Notes under the pieces: generated by a model
Database searches by the model: none
Told to the model about the DNA's origin: nothing
The model's input: the letters and a program-made list of their open reading frames with translations, nothing else
Shown: positions 9,201-22,436 of the stretch, piece after piece
Position numbering within the stretch: the first letter of the stretch is position 1
Layout of the letters: every line of letters begins with the position of its first letter
Position numbers and translations under genes: made by a program
DNA from: Betaproteobacteria bacterium
GTDB lineage: Bacteria > Pseudomonadota > Gammaproteobacteria > Burkholderiales > Usitatibacteraceae
Reading direction: 5' to 3'
DNA: 64,000 nucleotides
Assembly: GCA_025362135.1 (NCBI GenBank)
Contig: JANYHZ010000020.1
Span: 1-64,000 of the forward strand

Positions 9201-10238
9201 CTAAATATCCGCGCCCAATTCACGCGTGAGTTGGGCGGCTGGAATTTCCTTGCAGCTGCTCGCATTCTGGCCGGACCACAGGGGCGAGAAATCGCCTGAT
9301 CCTCTGCTTTCGGCTGCGGCGCGCAGTGGCCCGATGGCGCTGGTGGCTAACGGAAAAGCAGGTGCGGCGGCGTTGATCGGGCCGAGATCTTTCATGATGC
9401 GGTTCACGATTCCACGGGCGGGGCGACCGGTGAAAAGGTTGGTGAGCGCGGTATGACGGGCGGCGTCACTCTTGAGCGCGGCGCGATGCACGGGGCTCGT
9501 CGTGACTTCGGGGCAAAGCAAATACGCTGTGCCAATCTGCACACCCGCTGCACCGAACGACATCGCTGCGGAAACACCTTTCGCATCCGCAATACCGCCA
9601 GCAGCAATGACCGGAAGCTTCACTGCCCGCACGATTTGCGGGAGCAGCGCCATCGTGCCGACTTGCGTAGTGAGATCATCGGACAAGAAAATGCCACGGT
9701 GCCCGCCCGCCTCAAGACCTTGGGCAATGATCGCATCGACCCCCTGCGCTTGAAGCCAGCGCGCCTCTTCCACCGTCGTTGCCGACGAGAAGATCTTCGA
9801 TCCCCAAGATCTCACGCGCGCCAGCAACTCCGGCGATGGCAGCCCAAAATGAAAGCTCACCACGGTGGGTTTGAACCCGGCGAGCACATCGGCCGCTTCG
9901 GCAGTGAAAGGCGAGCGTCCCGCCCCGGCTGGAACGCTGTCTGCATCGATTCCGTACTCTTTGTAATAGGGCTGAAGTACAGATCGCCACGTAGCTTCGC
10001 GCGCAGCATTGGGTGTGGGTGGTGTGTGACAAAAGAAATTTACATTGAAGGGCTTGCTGGTTTGCGCCTTGACCGCCGCGAGTTCATTGCGCATAGCGTC
10101 GAGACTCAGCATCGCGCATGGCAGCGAGCCCAGCCCACCGGCATTGGAAACTGCCACCGCCAGCGCGCTACCTTGCACACCCGCCATGGGCGCCTGGATA
10201 ATGGGCAGCTCGATGCCGAGGAGTTGTTGCAGTGTCAT
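9201..10238 (-). CDS. Nitronate monooxygenase / 2-nitropropane dioxygenase family
   Basis: MTLQQLLGIELPIIQAPMAGVQGSALAVAVSNAGGLGSL, GLEAGGHRG, PVIAAGGIAD; start chosen at 10238 rather than the longer ORF. Confidence 0.9.
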   Translation of the reverse strand: MTLQQLLGIELPIIQAPMAGVQGSALAVAVSNAGGLGSLPCAMLSLDAMRNELAAVKAQTSKPFNVNFFCHTPPTPNAAREATWRSVLQPYYKEYGIDADSVPAGAGRSPFTAEAADVLAGFKPTVVSFHFGLPSPELLARVRSWGSKIFSSATTVEEARWLQAQGVDAIIAQGLEAGGHRGIFLSDDLTTQVGTMALLPQIVRAVKLPVIAAGGIADAKGVSAAMSFGAAGVQIGTAYLLCPEVTTSPVHRAALKSDAARHTALTNLFTGRPARGIVNRIMKDLGPINAAAPAFPLATSAIGPLRAAAESRGSGDFSPLWSGQNASSCKEIPAAQLTRELGADI

Positions 10239-10290
10239 TGTCTGGACTTGTTTTGCAATGCGCGCCCGGGCTGTCTCTCCAACGCGAACG

Positions 10291-11259
10291 TCAGCGAATC
10301 GGTGTGTAGTTGATCGGCACCCAGATGTAACCAGACCCCGATGCACGAAGACGGCCAAGCCCCGGGAAGGAGAGGTGCGTTGCGCCGACCAAAGTGCCTT
10401 GTCTGGCGGCTTCTGCATAGGCAATTTTGCGTTGCGCCGCAGCAGCTTTGCTGTCGCTATCGAACTTGATGGTCACCGCCGGGTTGTCGAACTGTACCGC
10501 CGCCACGTGCATCAGATCGCCCCATAGCTCCAGCTTTTCGCCCTTGCTTTCGACCACGTACGTCGCGTGGCCGGGCGTGTGGCCGTGTCGCACCAGAGCG
10601 CTAACACCGGGTACCAGCTCGGTATTGCCCGAGAAGGATTTGTACTTGCCCGCCTTCACGTACGGGTTGACCGATGCCATCGCGCCTTGGAACCCACCCT
10701 TGTCGCCGGCTGCAGCTTTGTTCATGTTCTCATCGCTCAGCCAGAAGTCGGCATCGTGCTGATCGCCGCGCACGACCGCGTTCGGGAACGCGAGCTTGTC
10801 GCCAGCCATCAAGCCTCCAACGTGGTCGCCGTGCATGTGCGTGATGTAAATCTCGTCGATCTGTTCGGGCTCGTAGCCGGAGGCTTTCAGGTTGGTGAGG
10901 AGATTGCCCAAGGTCGGCCCGAACAAGCCTGCCGCGCCGGTGTCCACCATCACGAGCTTGGTGCCGGTGTTAATGAGGTATGTATTTACGGATGTTTCCA
11001 ATGGGCTCTTCAGGTAGTACTTCGTCAGTGCTTTCGTGACTTTTTCCGGCGTGGTGTTGGTCAACAACTTGTCTACCGGCAATGGCACGGTGCCGTCGGA
11101 TAGCGCGGTGACTTCAAAATCGCCGAGCATGATGCGGTAGTAGCCGGGTGCCGATTTCTTTACCATCGGGGCCGAGGCGTGCGTGTCTGTGGACACGAAC
11201 GATGCGGCCACGAGGGCGGTAGCGGCGGCGAAAATGGTGGCGCGAAGAGTAGTGTTCAT
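10291..11259 (-). CDS. Secreted MBL-fold metallo-hydrolase
   Basis: Signal-like N terminus MNTTLRATIFAAATALVAASFVSTDTHA; YITHMHGDHVGGL motif. Confidence 0.88.
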   Translation of the reverse strand: MNTTLRATIFAAATALVAASFVSTDTHASAPMVKKSAPGYYRIMLGDFEVTALSDGTVPLPVDKLLTNTTPEKVTKALTKYYLKSPLETSVNTYLINTGTKLVMVDTGAAGLFGPTLGNLLTNLKASGYEPEQIDEIYITHMHGDHVGGLMAGDKLAFPNAVVRGDQHDADFWLSDENMNKAAAGDKGGFQGAMASVNPYVKAGKYKSFSGNTELVPGVSALVRHGHTPGHATYVVESKGEKLELWGDLMHVAAVQFDNPAVTIKFDSDSKAAAAQRKIAYAEAARQGTLVGATHLSFPGLGRLRASGSGYIWVPINYTPIR

Positions 11260-11306
11260 TTTGTGGCTCCTGATTGAGTGGGTGGTAGACGTGGCGCGCC
11301 GCATGG

Positions 11307-12734
11307 CTACTTGCTTCTTTTGACGGGGCGTTTCCATCCGATTTTGTGGATCTGGGTTTTTTCGTTGAACGTAAGACCGCCGGGTGCGACATCTTTCCAC
11401 ACAGTGGTACCGGCACCAATGTCGGCGCCCGCGCCAATCGTCACCGGGGCAACGAGTTGTACGTCCGAGCCAATATGGACGTTGTCCTCTATCACGGTGC
11501 GGTGCTTGTTGGCACCGTCGTAGTTGCAAGTGATTGTGCCAGCTCCGATATTGACGTTTTTACCCACGCTGGTGTCGCCAACATAGGTGAGGTGGTTCGC
11601 TTTGGATCCGCGACCGAATTCACTCGCTTTCACTTCGACAAAATTGCCGATGTGGACCTCATCGCCCAAAACTGAACCTGGACGAATGCGGGCATAGGGA
11701 CCAATGCGCGCGTTTTCGCCGATGGAGGCGTCGTCGATAAAGGAGAACGGCAGCACTTCGGTGCCGGCGCCTATTGTGCAATTGCGGAGGATGCAGTTAG
11801 CGCCGATTTTTACGTTCGCGGCCAATGTTACGTTGCCTTCAAAAACGCAGTTCACGTCGATAACGACGTCGTTGATGTTCGCATCACCGCACACCAGCTC
11901 ACCACGAACGTCGAGCCGCGCAGGATCGGCCAGTGTGACGCCTGCGATCATGAGGCGTGTTGCGATCTCCAGTTGATGGGTACGTTCCAGGGCGGCGAGC
12001 TGGTCTTTGCTATTGATACCGGTGACTTCCGATTTGTTTGTTGGGGAAAGTGTTTCCACGCTGATGTTCTCCTTCACGGCGATGGCCAGGATATCGGTCA
12101 GATAGTATTCGCCTTGCGCGTTGTTGTTGCCCAAAGTCGGCAACCAGCGGGAAAGCAGGGCGGTTGGGCACGCGAGAAAGCCGGTGTTGATTTCGGCAAT
12201 TGTTTTTTCTGTGGCGGTGGCGTCTTTTTCTTCGACGATCCCACGCACCTTGCCAGTCTCGTCCCGGAGAATGCGGCCCAAGCCGTGCGGGTTCGCGACC
12301 TGTGCGGTGAGCCAGGCTAGCTTGCCGGTTTGGGCAACAGCAAGTAGCGCTTGAAGCGTCTCGACACGGATCAGTGGTACGTCACCGTACAAAACCAGTG
12401 TGACCCCTTCGGCCGACAAATACGGCAGCGCTTGCAGTACTGCATGGCCGGTTCCCAATTGCCTTTCTTGCCTTGCCCATGTGAGATCTGCGTCGGAAAT
12501 GGCTGCACGTATCTGCTCACCGGCGTGGCCGTAGACCACGCAAATTTTTTGCGGCTGAAGTCCACGCGCAGTATCGATGACATGTGCCAACATGGGCTTG
12601 CCCGCGATTGGCTGTAAGACTTTGGGAGTCGCTGAGCGCATGCGCTTACCTTGCCCCGCCGCAAGAATGACGACGGATATGTCAGCGGGCAATTTCGTTT
12701 TCAACGGCACATTCATCGCATTATTATCCGACAT
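11307..12734 (-). CDS. glmU: Bifunctional UDP-GlcNAc pyrophosphorylase / glucosamine-1-phosphate N-acetyltransferase
   Basis: [29 protein letters not shown] and C-terminal left-handed beta-helix hexapeptide repeats. Confidence 0.96.
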   Translation of the reverse strand: MSDNNAMNVPLKTKLPADISVVILAAGQGKRMRSATPKVLQPIAGKPMLAHVIDTARGLQPQKICVVYGHAGEQIRAAISDADLTWARQERQLGTGHAVLQALPYLSAEGVTLVLYGDVPLIRVETLQALLAVAQTGKLAWLTAQVANPHGLGRILRDETGKVRGIVEEKDATATEKTIAEINTGFLACPTALLSRWLPTLGNNNAQGEYYLTDILAIAVKENISVETLSPTNKSEVTGINSKDQLAALERTHQLEIATRLMIAGVTLADPARLDVRGELVCGDANINDVVIDVNCVFEGNVTLAANVKIGANCILRNCTIGAGTEVLPFSFIDDASIGENARIGPYARIRPGSVLGDEVHIGNFVEVKASEFGRGSKANHLTYVGDTSVGKNVNIGAGTITCNYDGANKHRTVIEDNVHIGSDVQLVAPVTIGAGADIGAGTTVWKDVAPGGLTFNEKTQIHKIGWKRPVKRSK

Positions 12735-12871
12735 CTGTTGGGGATGTTGCGCGGGTGACGTTAGCGCCCCCACCGAAATGAAAAGGATTTTTTGGCGCGG
12801 ACAGGTGCGTAGGAGTCTGGGCCAAGAGTGCCCGCGCCGGATGAAAACGTACGGGCAAAATGCGATAGACG

Positions 12872-12903
12872 AAAAAAAAGGCAGCGGGGAGTAATCCGCT
12901 GCC
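12872..12903 (-). terminator. Rho-independent terminator downstream of atpC
   Basis: Minus strand ggcagcgg-attactcc-ccgctgcc followed by a T-run (aaaaaaaa on plus at 12872-12879). Confidence 0.8.
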
Positions 12904-12957
12904 TGTATTGTGTTGCGCCTCTAAACCGTTACGGTAGGAAGATTATAACCTAACTTA

Positions 12958-13377
12958 TTATCTTTTGCGTAGTTTTTGTATGGATTGAAGCTGCGCCGCC
13001 AACTGAGCAAGTTCGGCAACCACAAGCGCCCTATCCTGGCCTGATGCACGGTTAGTAAGTGCTTCCTCTGCAGCCTGCTTGGCTGCCATGACTTTGGCTT
13101 CGTCGAGGTCGTGGGCACGAATGGAAGTGTCAGCGAGAATGGTCAGCGCCCTAGGTTGGACTTCCAAAATCCCACCGGAAACGTAGATAACTTCTTCCTC
13201 ATCTTTACCGACGAGCTTGATTTTGACGGTACCCGGCTTGATGCGTGTAAGCAGTGGCGCGTGCTGCGGCAAGATCCCGAGTTCACCGGATTCACCCGGC
13301 GCGACCACCATTTCTGCCTCACCCGAAAAGATCGCGTGCTCGGCAGAAACAATATTTACTAAAAGTGTGTGTGCCAT
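12958..13377 (-). CDS. atpC: F0F1 ATP synthase subunit epsilon
   Basis: [40 protein letters not shown]; atp operon context. Confidence 0.96.
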   Translation of the reverse strand: MAHTLLVNIVSAEHAIFSGEAEMVVAPGESGELGILPQHAPLLTRIKPGTVKIKLVGKDEEEVIYVSGGILEVQPRALTILADTSIRAHDLDEAKVMAAKQAAEEALTNRASGQDRALVVAELAQLAAQLQSIQKLRKR

Positions 13378-13391
13378 TTTTATGTTGCCGG

Positions 13392-14852
<1,461 letters not shown>

Positions 14853-14857
14853 CTAAA

Positions 14858-15721
14858 TTAGACTGCTGCTGCGCCGCCGACGATTTCGGATAGCTCTTTG
14901 GTAATCGCGGCCTGGCGGGCTTTGTTGTACGAGAGCTTCAGGTCACCGATAACTTTCTTGGCATTGTCCGAAGCAGATTTCATGGCAACCATGCGCGCCG
15001 ACTGCTCCGAAGCGATATTTTCAGCGACCGCCTGATAGACCACGGCCTCGATGTAACGAACCAGCAATTCATCGAGCACCGATTTTGCGTCCGGCTCATA
15101 GAGGTAATCCCAGGATGCATCCGGCGCGCCGAGCTTTTCACCGGTGAGCGGCAGCAGTTGCTCGCACACTGTTTCCTGCTTCATCGTATTGATGAATCGC
15201 GTATAGCAGATGTGTAGCGCGTCGATCTTGCCTTCGGCAAATTGATCGAGCTGAATCTTGATCGGGCCGATCATCTTTTCCAGATGCGGCTTGTCACCGA
15301 GGCCGATGATATGCGACACAACCGGGATGCCATAACGCTGGAGGAAACCAAAACCCTTGTTACCAATTGCAGTGGACTGCACCTTGGCACCGGCAGCTTC
15401 CCATTCCTTGATCTTGTTGACCATGAGACGCATCGCGTTGGTATTGAGACCACCGCAAAGGCCTTTGTCAGACGTGACCAGGATGACGCCGACGCTCTTG
15501 ATTTCGGCACGCTTCTGCAGGAAGGCGTGTTTGTAGTCTGGATTGGCATGGGACAGATTCGCAGCGACACTGCGAATCTTCTCGCCGTAAGGGCGGGCAG
15601 CACGCATCCGTTCCTGCGCTTTGCGCATTTTGGATGCGGCCACCATTTCCATGGCCTTGGTGATCTTGCGCGTATTTTCTACGCTCTTGATCTTGCTTCG
15701 TATTTCTTTTGAACCTGCCAT
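14858..15721 (-). CDS. atpG: F0F1 ATP synthase subunit gamma
   Basis: [32 protein letters not shown]. Confidence 0.97.
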   Translation of the reverse strand: MAGSKEIRSKIKSVENTRKITKAMEMVAASKMRKAQERMRAARPYGEKIRSVAANLSHANPDYKHAFLQKRAEIKSVGVILVTSDKGLCGGLNTNAMRLMVNKIKEWEAAGAKVQSTAIGNKGFGFLQRYGIPVVSHIIGLGDKPHLEKMIGPIKIQLDQFAEGKIDALHICYTRFINTMKQETVCEQLLPLTGEKLGAPDASWDYLYEPDAKSVLDELLVRYIEAVVYQAVAENIASEQSARMVAMKSASDNAKKVIGDLKLSYNKARQAAITKELSEIVGGAAAV

Positions 15722-15736
15722 CGTTAGTCCTGAAGC

Positions 15737-17284
15737 TTAGTACGAGCCGGTTTTCTTGAAGTCAGCGATCGCGGCGTGCAAGGCTTTTTCGTCATCGGCG
15801 GAGAGGTTGTTGGCTTTCTCAAACGACGCGACCAATGCAGCGTATTTGGTGCTCATGAAATCACGCAGGCTCTTTTCAAACGATGCGACTTTCTTGATTT
15901 CAACGTCGTCCATGTAGTTGTTGTTGGCCGCAAAAAGAATCAACGCCATCTCCCAAACTTCCATCGGACGATACTGCGGTTGCTTCATCAATTCTGTCAC
16001 CATCTTGCCGCGCTCGAGCTGCTTGCGGGTTGCTTCATCAAGATCTGATGCAAACTGAGCAAAGGCTGCCAATTCACGATACTGGGCGAGCGCCAAACGC
16101 ACGCCGGCCCCGGTATCTTTGCGTTTCATGATCTTGGTCTGTGCTGCACCGCCTACGCGCGACACCGAGATACCGGCATTGATTGCAGGACGGATACCGG
16201 CGTTGAACAAATCGGTTTCCAGAAAAATCTGGCCGTCAGTGATCGAGATCACGTTGGTTGGCACGAATGCGGACACGTCACCAGCCTGAGTTTCGATAAT
16301 TGGCAGCGCTGTGAGTGAACCAGTTTTGCCTTTTACCGCGCCGTTGGTAAATTTCTCAACGTAGTCTGCATTCACACGCGCTGCGCGCTCGAGCAAACGT
16401 GAATGCAGATAGAACACATCACCAGGATACGCTTCGCGACCGGGTGGACGACGCAACAGCAGCGATACCTGACGATACGCAACCGCTTGCTTGGAAAGAT
16501 CGTCATAAATGATCAACGCATCCTGGCCACGGTCTCGGAAGTATTCACCCATCGTACAACCGGAGTACGCAGAAATATATTGCATCGCGGCCGACTCAGA
16601 AGCGGTAGACGCGACAACGATGGTGTACGCCAGCGCGCCGGTTTCTTCCAACTTGCGCACCACGTTCGCGACGGTCGAAGCTTTCTGGCCGATGGCGACA
16701 TAGACGCAATAAATATCTTTGCCCTTCTGGTTGATGATGGTGTCAACCGCCACCGCCGTCTTTCCCGTTTGGCGATCACCAATAATCAGCTCTCGCTGGC
16801 CGCGACCAATTGGCACCATTGCGTCGATTGCCTTCAAGCCGGTTTGAACCGGTTGATCCACTGACTTACGCGCGATCACGCCTGGCGCCACCTTTTCGAT
16901 AACGTCTGTCATCTTGGCGTTGATCGGGCCTTTGCCATCGATCGGTGCGCCCAGTGAATTGACGACGCGACCGAGCAACTCGGGACCGACTGGCACCTCG
17001 AGAATGCGGCCCGTACATTTCACGGTGTCGCCTTCCTTGATGTGCTGGTATTCGCCAAGAATCACCGAGCCGACCGAATCGCGCTCCAGGTTCAACGCGA
17101 GACCGAACGTATTATTCGGAAACTCCAGCATCTCGCCCTGCATCACGTCAGCCAGACCATGCACCCGGCAGATACCGTCCGTCACAGAAATGACAGATCC
17201 CTCGGAGCGCTTTTCAGCGGCAGCGGGAAGGTTTTGAATCTTGGACTTGATCAGTTCACTGATTTCAGCCGGGTTGATTTGCAT
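15737..17284 (-). CDS. atpA: F0F1 ATP synthase subunit alpha
   Basis: [16 protein letters not shown]...[21 protein letters not shown]. Confidence 0.98.
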   Translation of the reverse strand: MQINPAEISELIKSKIQNLPAAAEKRSEGSVISVTDGICRVHGLADVMQGEMLEFPNNTFGLALNLERDSVGSVILGEYQHIKEGDTVKCTGRILEVPVGPELLGRVVNSLGAPIDGKGPINAKMTDVIEKVAPGVIARKSVDQPVQTGLKAIDAMVPIGRGQRELIIGDRQTGKTAVAVDTIINQKGKDIYCVYVAIGQKASTVANVVRKLEETGALAYTIVVASTASESAAMQYISAYSGCTMGEYFRDRGQDALIIYDDLSKQAVAYRQVSLLLRRPPGREAYPGDVFYLHSRLLERAARVNADYVEKFTNGAVKGKTGSLTALPIIETQAGDVSAFVPTNVISITDGQIFLETDLFNAGIRPAINAGISVSRVGGAAQTKIMKRKDTGAGVRLALAQYRELAAFAQFASDLDEATRKQLERGKMVTELMKQPQYRPMEVWEMALILFAANNNYMDDVEIKKVASFEKSLRDFMSTKYAALVASFEKANNLSADDEKALHAAIADFKKTGSY

Positions 17285-17360
17285 CGTCAACTCCAATACT
17301 TAAATTTCAATTCTTTGTGGACTGGCACTACTTCATTGCGCCAGCTTGTTGCGCAAATAC

Positions 17361-17897
17361 CTATTGCGCCAATGCGGTTGCCATCTTGTCGAGGGTGTCG
17401 CGGACAGATGCATGAATGACATCATCACCCACCTGCAGGCGTGCGCCCCCAATGAGCGACGCATCAACTTTTACCTCGGCTTCGACGCGCTTGCCGTACT
17501 TCTTGGCGAGGCCGTCAACCAGCGAGGCCTTGTCAGCGTCGCTCAACGCAAACGCGCTCGTGATCAACGCCTTCACAACGCCATCATGTTCGCGTTGCAA
17601 ACGCTCAAAGTGTTCACTGATGAACGGCAACAGGGTTGCACGCTGATTTTCGATCAGCGTGTTGGCGAGATTCTTAAGCACGGCAGGCACGTTTCCACCG
17701 GCAACCGAAAACAAGAGCTCCGCTTTTTCCTTCGCTGAAACTTTGGGGTTCCTCAACAGCATAGAAGCCTCCCCGTTGGCAGTAGCGGCACCAAAAAATC
17801 TCAGTGTTTCACCAAATCCCGCAACACTCTTCGCTTCGATACTTGCGCGAAACGCGGCCTCGGCGTATGGTCGGGCCACGGTAGTAAGTTCCGCCAT
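17361..17897 (-). CDS. atpH: F0F1 ATP synthase subunit delta
   Basis: ARPYAEAAFR N terminus; C-terminal VDASLIGGARLQVGDDVIHASVRDTLDKM. Confidence 0.96.
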   Translation of the reverse strand: MAELTTVARPYAEAAFRASIEAKSVAGFGETLRFFGAATANGEASMLLRNPKVSAKEKAELLFSVAGGNVPAVLKNLANTLIENQRATLLPFISEHFERLQREHDGVVKALITSAFALSDADKASLVDGLAKKYGKRVEAEVKVDASLIGGARLQVGDDVIHASVRDTLDKMATALAQ

Positions 17898-18367
17898 TAC
17901 AGTTGCGCCTTCAACTCAGCCAACATCTCTGCGTGTGCGGCGGCGTTGATTTCACGCTTAAGAATTTTTTCCGCGCCCGCGACGGCCAATTGCGCAACCT
18001 GCTCGCGCAAACCGCTCTTGGCCTTGTTGAGCTCCAGTTGGATTTGCTCTTGCGCGGCGGCCAGAATACGGTCTGCTTCAGCCTTCGCGGTAAGCTTGGC
18101 CTGCTCGATAAGTTGGTTGGCGCGGCGCTCGCCATCGGAAAACATCGCTTGCGATCGTTCGCGCGCTTCTTTCATCGCTGACTCGTTTTTAGCCTCGGCC
18201 TCAACAAGTGACCGCTTGCCAGCTTCAGCGGCGTTCAACCCTTCGGCGATTTTGCTTTGCCGTTCCGCGATGGCGCTCAACAATGGCGGCCAAACGTACT
18301 TCTTCGAAAACCAGAAGAAGATGAAGAAGGCAATCGCCTGAGCCAGCATCGTCAGGTTCAAGTCCAT
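17897..18367 (-). CDS. atpF: F0F1 ATP synthase subunit b
   Basis: [37 protein letters not shown]. Confidence 0.96.
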   Translation of the reverse strand: MDLNLTMLAQAIAFFIFFWFSKKYVWPPLLSAIAERQSKIAEGLNAAEAGKRSLVEAEAKNESAMKEARERSQAMFSDGERRANQLIEQAKLTAKAEADRILAAAQEQIQLELNKAKSGLREQVAQLAVAGAEKILKREINAAAHAEMLAELKAQL

Positions 18368-18399
18368 GACTATTTCCTAAGGGGGTTATCGACCAAGAG

Positions 18400-18690
<291 letters not shown>

Positions 18691-18734
18691 TTATGGTTTG
18701 ATTCTAAGAATGTAATGCGAAGCGGGCCAGCAAG

Positions 18735-19541
18735 TCAGTGATGTTCGTGCGCCATATTGATATAGACGATGGTGAGCATCATGAAAATGTAGGCTTGCAA
18801 GGCTACGATCAGTATGTGAAAAATCGACCAGCCCGCGCCGAGCACAGCGCCCGCAATGGTGCCCACGATACCGGTTGCAGCCCACATACCGAGCAACAAG
18901 AAGATAATTTCGCCTGCGTACATATTGCCGAAGAGTCTGAGGGAATGTGAAAGGGGCTTCGATACGTACTCGACAATATTAAACAAAAGGTTTAAGGGCC
19001 ATGCCCAAAACTTCGAGCCAAACGGTGAACAGAACAGCTCGTGCATCCAACCGCCAATTCCTTTCACAGCGACACTGAAATACAGCATCAAAAACCATAC
19101 CGAAAGCGCCATGGCGAAGGTGGTATTAACGTCGGCTGTCGGTACGCCGCGCCATTCATGCTGATGGAACGCATGTTCCATCGCCCACCCAAAAATATCG
19201 ATGGGCATAAACGCCATTGCGTTCATCATGATCACAAAAACGAAAACGCTAAGCGCCAGGGGCGCGACGAATTTATTGACATCGCCATGCGCAAAAGTGT
19301 TGCGGGCTTGGTCGGCAATAAAATCAAGGGCCAGTTCAACGAACGCCTGGCGTTTGTCGGGTACACCGGAGGTGGCGCCGCGGATAACCCACCACAGAAA
19401 TCCAAATGCGATGAAGCCCAGTACTACCGAAGTCACCAGGGTATCAATGTGAATCGTACCCAAGCCACCAATTTCCATCTTGTTGTAAGTTAGATGGTGG
19501 GTGATATATGAGGTGGCGGTGGTTTCTGTTCCGGAGGCCAT
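18735..19541 (-). CDS. atpB: F0F1 ATP synthase subunit a
   Basis: [21 protein letters not shown] motif; operon position. Confidence 0.96.
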   Translation of the reverse strand: MASGTETTATSYITHHLTYNKMEIGGLGTIHIDTLVTSVVLGFIAFGFLWWVIRGATSGVPDKRQAFVELALDFIADQARNTFAHGDVNKFVAPLALSVFVFVIMMNAMAFMPIDIFGWAMEHAFHQHEWRGVPTADVNTTFAMALSVWFLMLYFSVAVKGIGGWMHELFCSPFGSKFWAWPLNLLFNIVEYVSKPLSHSLRLFGNMYAGEIIFLLLGMWAATGIVGTIAGAVLGAGWSIFHILIVALQAYIFMMLTIVYINMAHEHH

Positions 19542-19553
19542 GGTGATTTGCGG

Positions 19554-19922
19554 TTATTTCTGGCGGATAAAAACAGCGAGTGAAAAAATCAGCGTCGTGA
19601 AAATAAAAGTGCCAATAAAACCGGCACCGAAAACTTGCTCATAGCTTGCAAATACCAACCACAGTAACAAAACAACAATCAATAGCTTGGCCGACTCCGC
19701 CCGCATCATTCCGACCAGCGCATTTTCTGCAGAACCGATACCGACGCGAGAAAGCATTGCGCCGTATGTCGCGCCGCCAAGCATGCTGATCAGCCCGCCC
19801 AGCAAAGCCGAAACCCCCCAGTGCATGCCTCCCATGTCTCCTACGATCACAGTTATTGCAAGCGTGGCGATTGCCTGATACTTGAGAACTGTGCGTATTT
19901 GCTTGCTTATTTGCCAGCCCAT
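19554..19922 (-). CDS. atpI: ATP synthase subunit I-like protein
   Basis: 122 aa small membrane protein at the head of the atp operon. Confidence 0.8.
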   Translation of the reverse strand: MGWQISKQIRTVLKYQAIATLAITVIVGDMGGMHWGVSALLGGLISMLGGATYGAMLSRVGIGSAENALVGMMRAESAKLLIVVLLLWLVFASYEQVFGAGFIGTFIFTTLIFSLAVFIRQK

Positions 19923-20083
19923 TTAGATGCCCCGCAAGTGCAACATTTATTACCCGTATCGAGGCAAGTAATCGCGTGGATTTTAACCGCTTTTCGCTTT
20001 CCCGGTCAAGCTGGGGAACGCTTTTCGGCGGCGTCTTGAAAAGCTTAAAGGTGTGATGATGCGGCGCACAAAGGCGACGTAAA

Positions 20084-20941
20084 TTACTTTAGCTGTGCCC
20101 TTTCCAAAATTCCCTCTAGGTGTTCGAGGCTATGAAAGTGGATGGTTAAAGTACCGCGTCCCCGTTTGTCCGCTTTCACGACGACTTTTGTGCCCAGCTT
20201 TTCAGCGAGTTCATTTTCCAGGTAACGCGTATCGGGCGCATGTGTGGTCGGTGCGCTGCCGGTTTTGGGGGGCGCAAGTTCGGTCTTCACCATTCGTTCA
20301 GTATCACGGACAGATAGCGCCTTGGCGACAATCTGATGTGCGAATTCGAGCTGCTTGGATTTGGATAGCGCCAGCAACGCGCGCGCATGACCCATATCGA
20401 GTTTTGCCTCCATGACCATATCCTGTACAGGTTTGGCGAGCTCCAGCAGGCGCAGTAAATTCGTCACTGATGCGCGTGATCGTCCGATTGCTTGTGCGGC
20501 GTTTTCATGCGTTAGGTTGAATTCCTCTATCAGCCGTTTTATTCCCGCAGCCTCTTCGATAACATTGAGGTCTTCGCGCTGAATATTCTCGATCAGGCCA
20601 ATTCCAAGGGCTTGCTCATCCGGGATTTCACGAACGAGCGCCGGTACCGTGGCAAGACCTGCGATCTGCGCCGCGCGCAAGCGACGCTCCCCGGCGACGA
20701 TTTCAAACCTTCCCCCCGAGAGTTCTCGCACGAGAATGGGTTGCACGATCCCATGGGTCCGGATGGATTGTGCCAATCCCTCCAGCGCCTCTTGGTCCAT
20801 GCGTGTGCGTGGCTGGTATTTGCCGGTTGAAATGTTGGCGGTAGCGATATCGCGCAGAACGCCTTCGCCTTTGGCAGCACTCTGTTTTCCGCCACCCAGA
20901 AGTGCATCCAGCCCCCGCCCCAGCCCCTTTGGTTTAATCAT
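20084..20941 (-). CDS. parB: Chromosome-partitioning protein ParB
   Basis: KGLGRGLDALLGG, GKYQPRTRMDQEAL, GERRLRAAQ, ENIQREDLN. Confidence 0.96.
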   Translation of the reverse strand: MIKPKGLGRGLDALLGGGKQSAAKGEGVLRDIATANISTGKYQPRTRMDQEALEGLAQSIRTHGIVQPILVRELSGGRFEIVAGERRLRAAQIAGLATVPALVREIPDEQALGIGLIENIQREDLNVIEEAAGIKRLIEEFNLTHENAAQAIGRSRASVTNLLRLLELAKPVQDMVMEAKLDMGHARALLALSKSKQLEFAHQIVAKALSVRDTERMVKTELAPPKTGSAPTTHAPDTRYLENELAEKLGTKVVVKADKRGRGTLTIHFHSLEHLEGILERAQLK

Positions 20942-21717
20942 GCTGCGTCCTCAATTGGTATGCCTTCGCGCGCGAGAAGTTCTCTCGCAAAAGCAAAATG
21001 TGCCAAAGCGCCCTTTGAAGCAGGATCGTGCAGGATTACCGGTTTGCCGTAAGAGGGCGCTTCCGCAATCCGGATGTTCCGCGGAATAACGGTGTCAAAC
21101 ACCTTGTCGCCAAAATGATTCTTGATTTCGTCCGAGACCTGCGTAGTAAGCGAAGAGCGGGGATCGTACATAGTCCGCACAAGCGCTTCAATTTCAATTG
21201 TGGGATTTAAATTGGCTTTCACTTTTCGTAGTGTGCCAACCAGGTCGCTCAAGCCCTCAAGCGCGTAGTATTCACACTGCATCGGTATGATTACGGCGTT
21301 GGCCGCAGTCAATGCGTTCACCGTCAGCATGTTTAAAGCCGGTGGGCAATCGATCACGGCAAATGTGTAATCGCCCCCGACCAGCGAAAGCGCTTCTTTC
21401 AAGCGATATTCTCGCCTCTCAATATCGATCAACTCGATTTCCGCGCCCGCAAGTTCACGATTGGCCGGTACGACATCGTAGCCCCCCTCGGTACGCACCT
21501 TCGTCGCGTTGAGATCGTACTCGCCAAGCAGCACGCCATACACGGTTCTCTCCACGCCGTTCTTGTCGATGCCGCTGCCCGTCGTGGCATTCCCTTGTGG
21601 ATCGAGGTCGACCAATAAAACGCTCTGGCCGTAGTGCGCCAGCGTCGCAGAAAGGTTTACCGCAACTGAGGTCTTTCCTACGCCGCCCTTCTGATTTGCA
21701 ACTGCAAAAACCTTCAT
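20938..21717 (-). CDS. parA: ParA-family ATPase (Soj)
   Basis: VFAVANQKGGVGKTSVAVNLSATLA deviant Walker A; adjacent to parB. Confidence 0.96.
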   Translation of the reverse strand: MKVFAVANQKGGVGKTSVAVNLSATLAHYGQSVLLVDLDPQGNATTGSGIDKNGVERTVYGVLLGEYDLNATKVRTEGGYDVVPANRELAGAEIELIDIERREYRLKEALSLVGGDYTFAVIDCPPALNMLTVNALTAANAVIIPMQCEYYALEGLSDLVGTLRKVKANLNPTIEIEALVRTMYDPRSSLTTQVSDEIKNHFGDKVFDTVIPRNIRIAEAPSYGKPVILHDPASKGALAHFAFARELLAREGIPIEDAA

Positions 21718-21732
21718 CGAAGCCCTATTTTT

Positions 21733-22410
21733 TTATCGGTTTTTCTTGATGACGACCAGGTGGCGCTGCCCATCGACCTGCGGTACCCGCAGCGTAATGA
21801 TGTTTTCGATGACGAAGCCAGCGGGAAGACGGGCAATTTCATCGAAGGGGCGCACTCCCTTCATCGCGAACATTCGACCACCGTCGGCACACAGGTGACC
21901 AGCACCTTCAACAAAGTCTTTCAATTCAGCAAATGCGCGCGAGACGACGGCATCAAAACGATGGGGCGGGTCGTAGTGTTCGACCCGGTTCGTCACAACG
22001 TCCGCGTTGGCCAAGCCTAATTCACCTATCACGTGGCGCACGAACGTGGTTTTTTTTTCAATGCTGTCTAGCATGGTCACACGAACGTTGGGAGCGCTTT
22101 CGCCCAACGCGATTGCGAGCGGCAAGCCAGGTAAGCCGCCACCAGAGCCAACGTCCAACACATTGTTGCGCCCTTCAATCTGCGTCAGGACTGAAAGACT
22201 GTCCAAGATGTGCAGTCCGATCATGCGCACGGGATCGCGCACCGCAGTGAGGTTATAGGCTTTGTTCCATTTATCGAGCAGTACGACGTAACGTAACAGA
22301 TTTTCTCGCGTACCCTGACAGACCTCCAGGCCCATTTCAGCAAGGCCGCTATCGAGCAAATCGCGCGGTGAGGGTTTGTGCGCTGGCGCAATAGCGGCAA
22401 CGGCTGTCAT
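21733..22410 (-). CDS. rsmG: 16S rRNA m7G527 methyltransferase
   Basis: KWNKAYNLTAVRDPVRMIGLHILDSLSV...VLDVGSGGGLPGLPLAI. Confidence 0.95.
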   Translation of the reverse strand: MTAVAAIAPAHKPSPRDLLDSGLAEMGLEVCQGTRENLLRYVVLLDKWNKAYNLTAVRDPVRMIGLHILDSLSVLTQIEGRNNVLDVGSGGGLPGLPLAIALGESAPNVRVTMLDSIEKKTTFVRHVIGELGLANADVVTNRVEHYDPPHRFDAVVSRAFAELKDFVEGAGHLCADGGRMFAMKGVRPFDEIARLPAGFVIENIITLRVPQVDGQRHLVVIKKNR

Positions 22411-22436
22411 TTTTGCGATTCCATGTTCTTTGCAGA

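Noticed and set aside
9453-10313. 286-aa plus-strand ORF opposite the nitronate monooxygenase
   Set aside because: Antisense shadow ORF with low-complexity basic composition.
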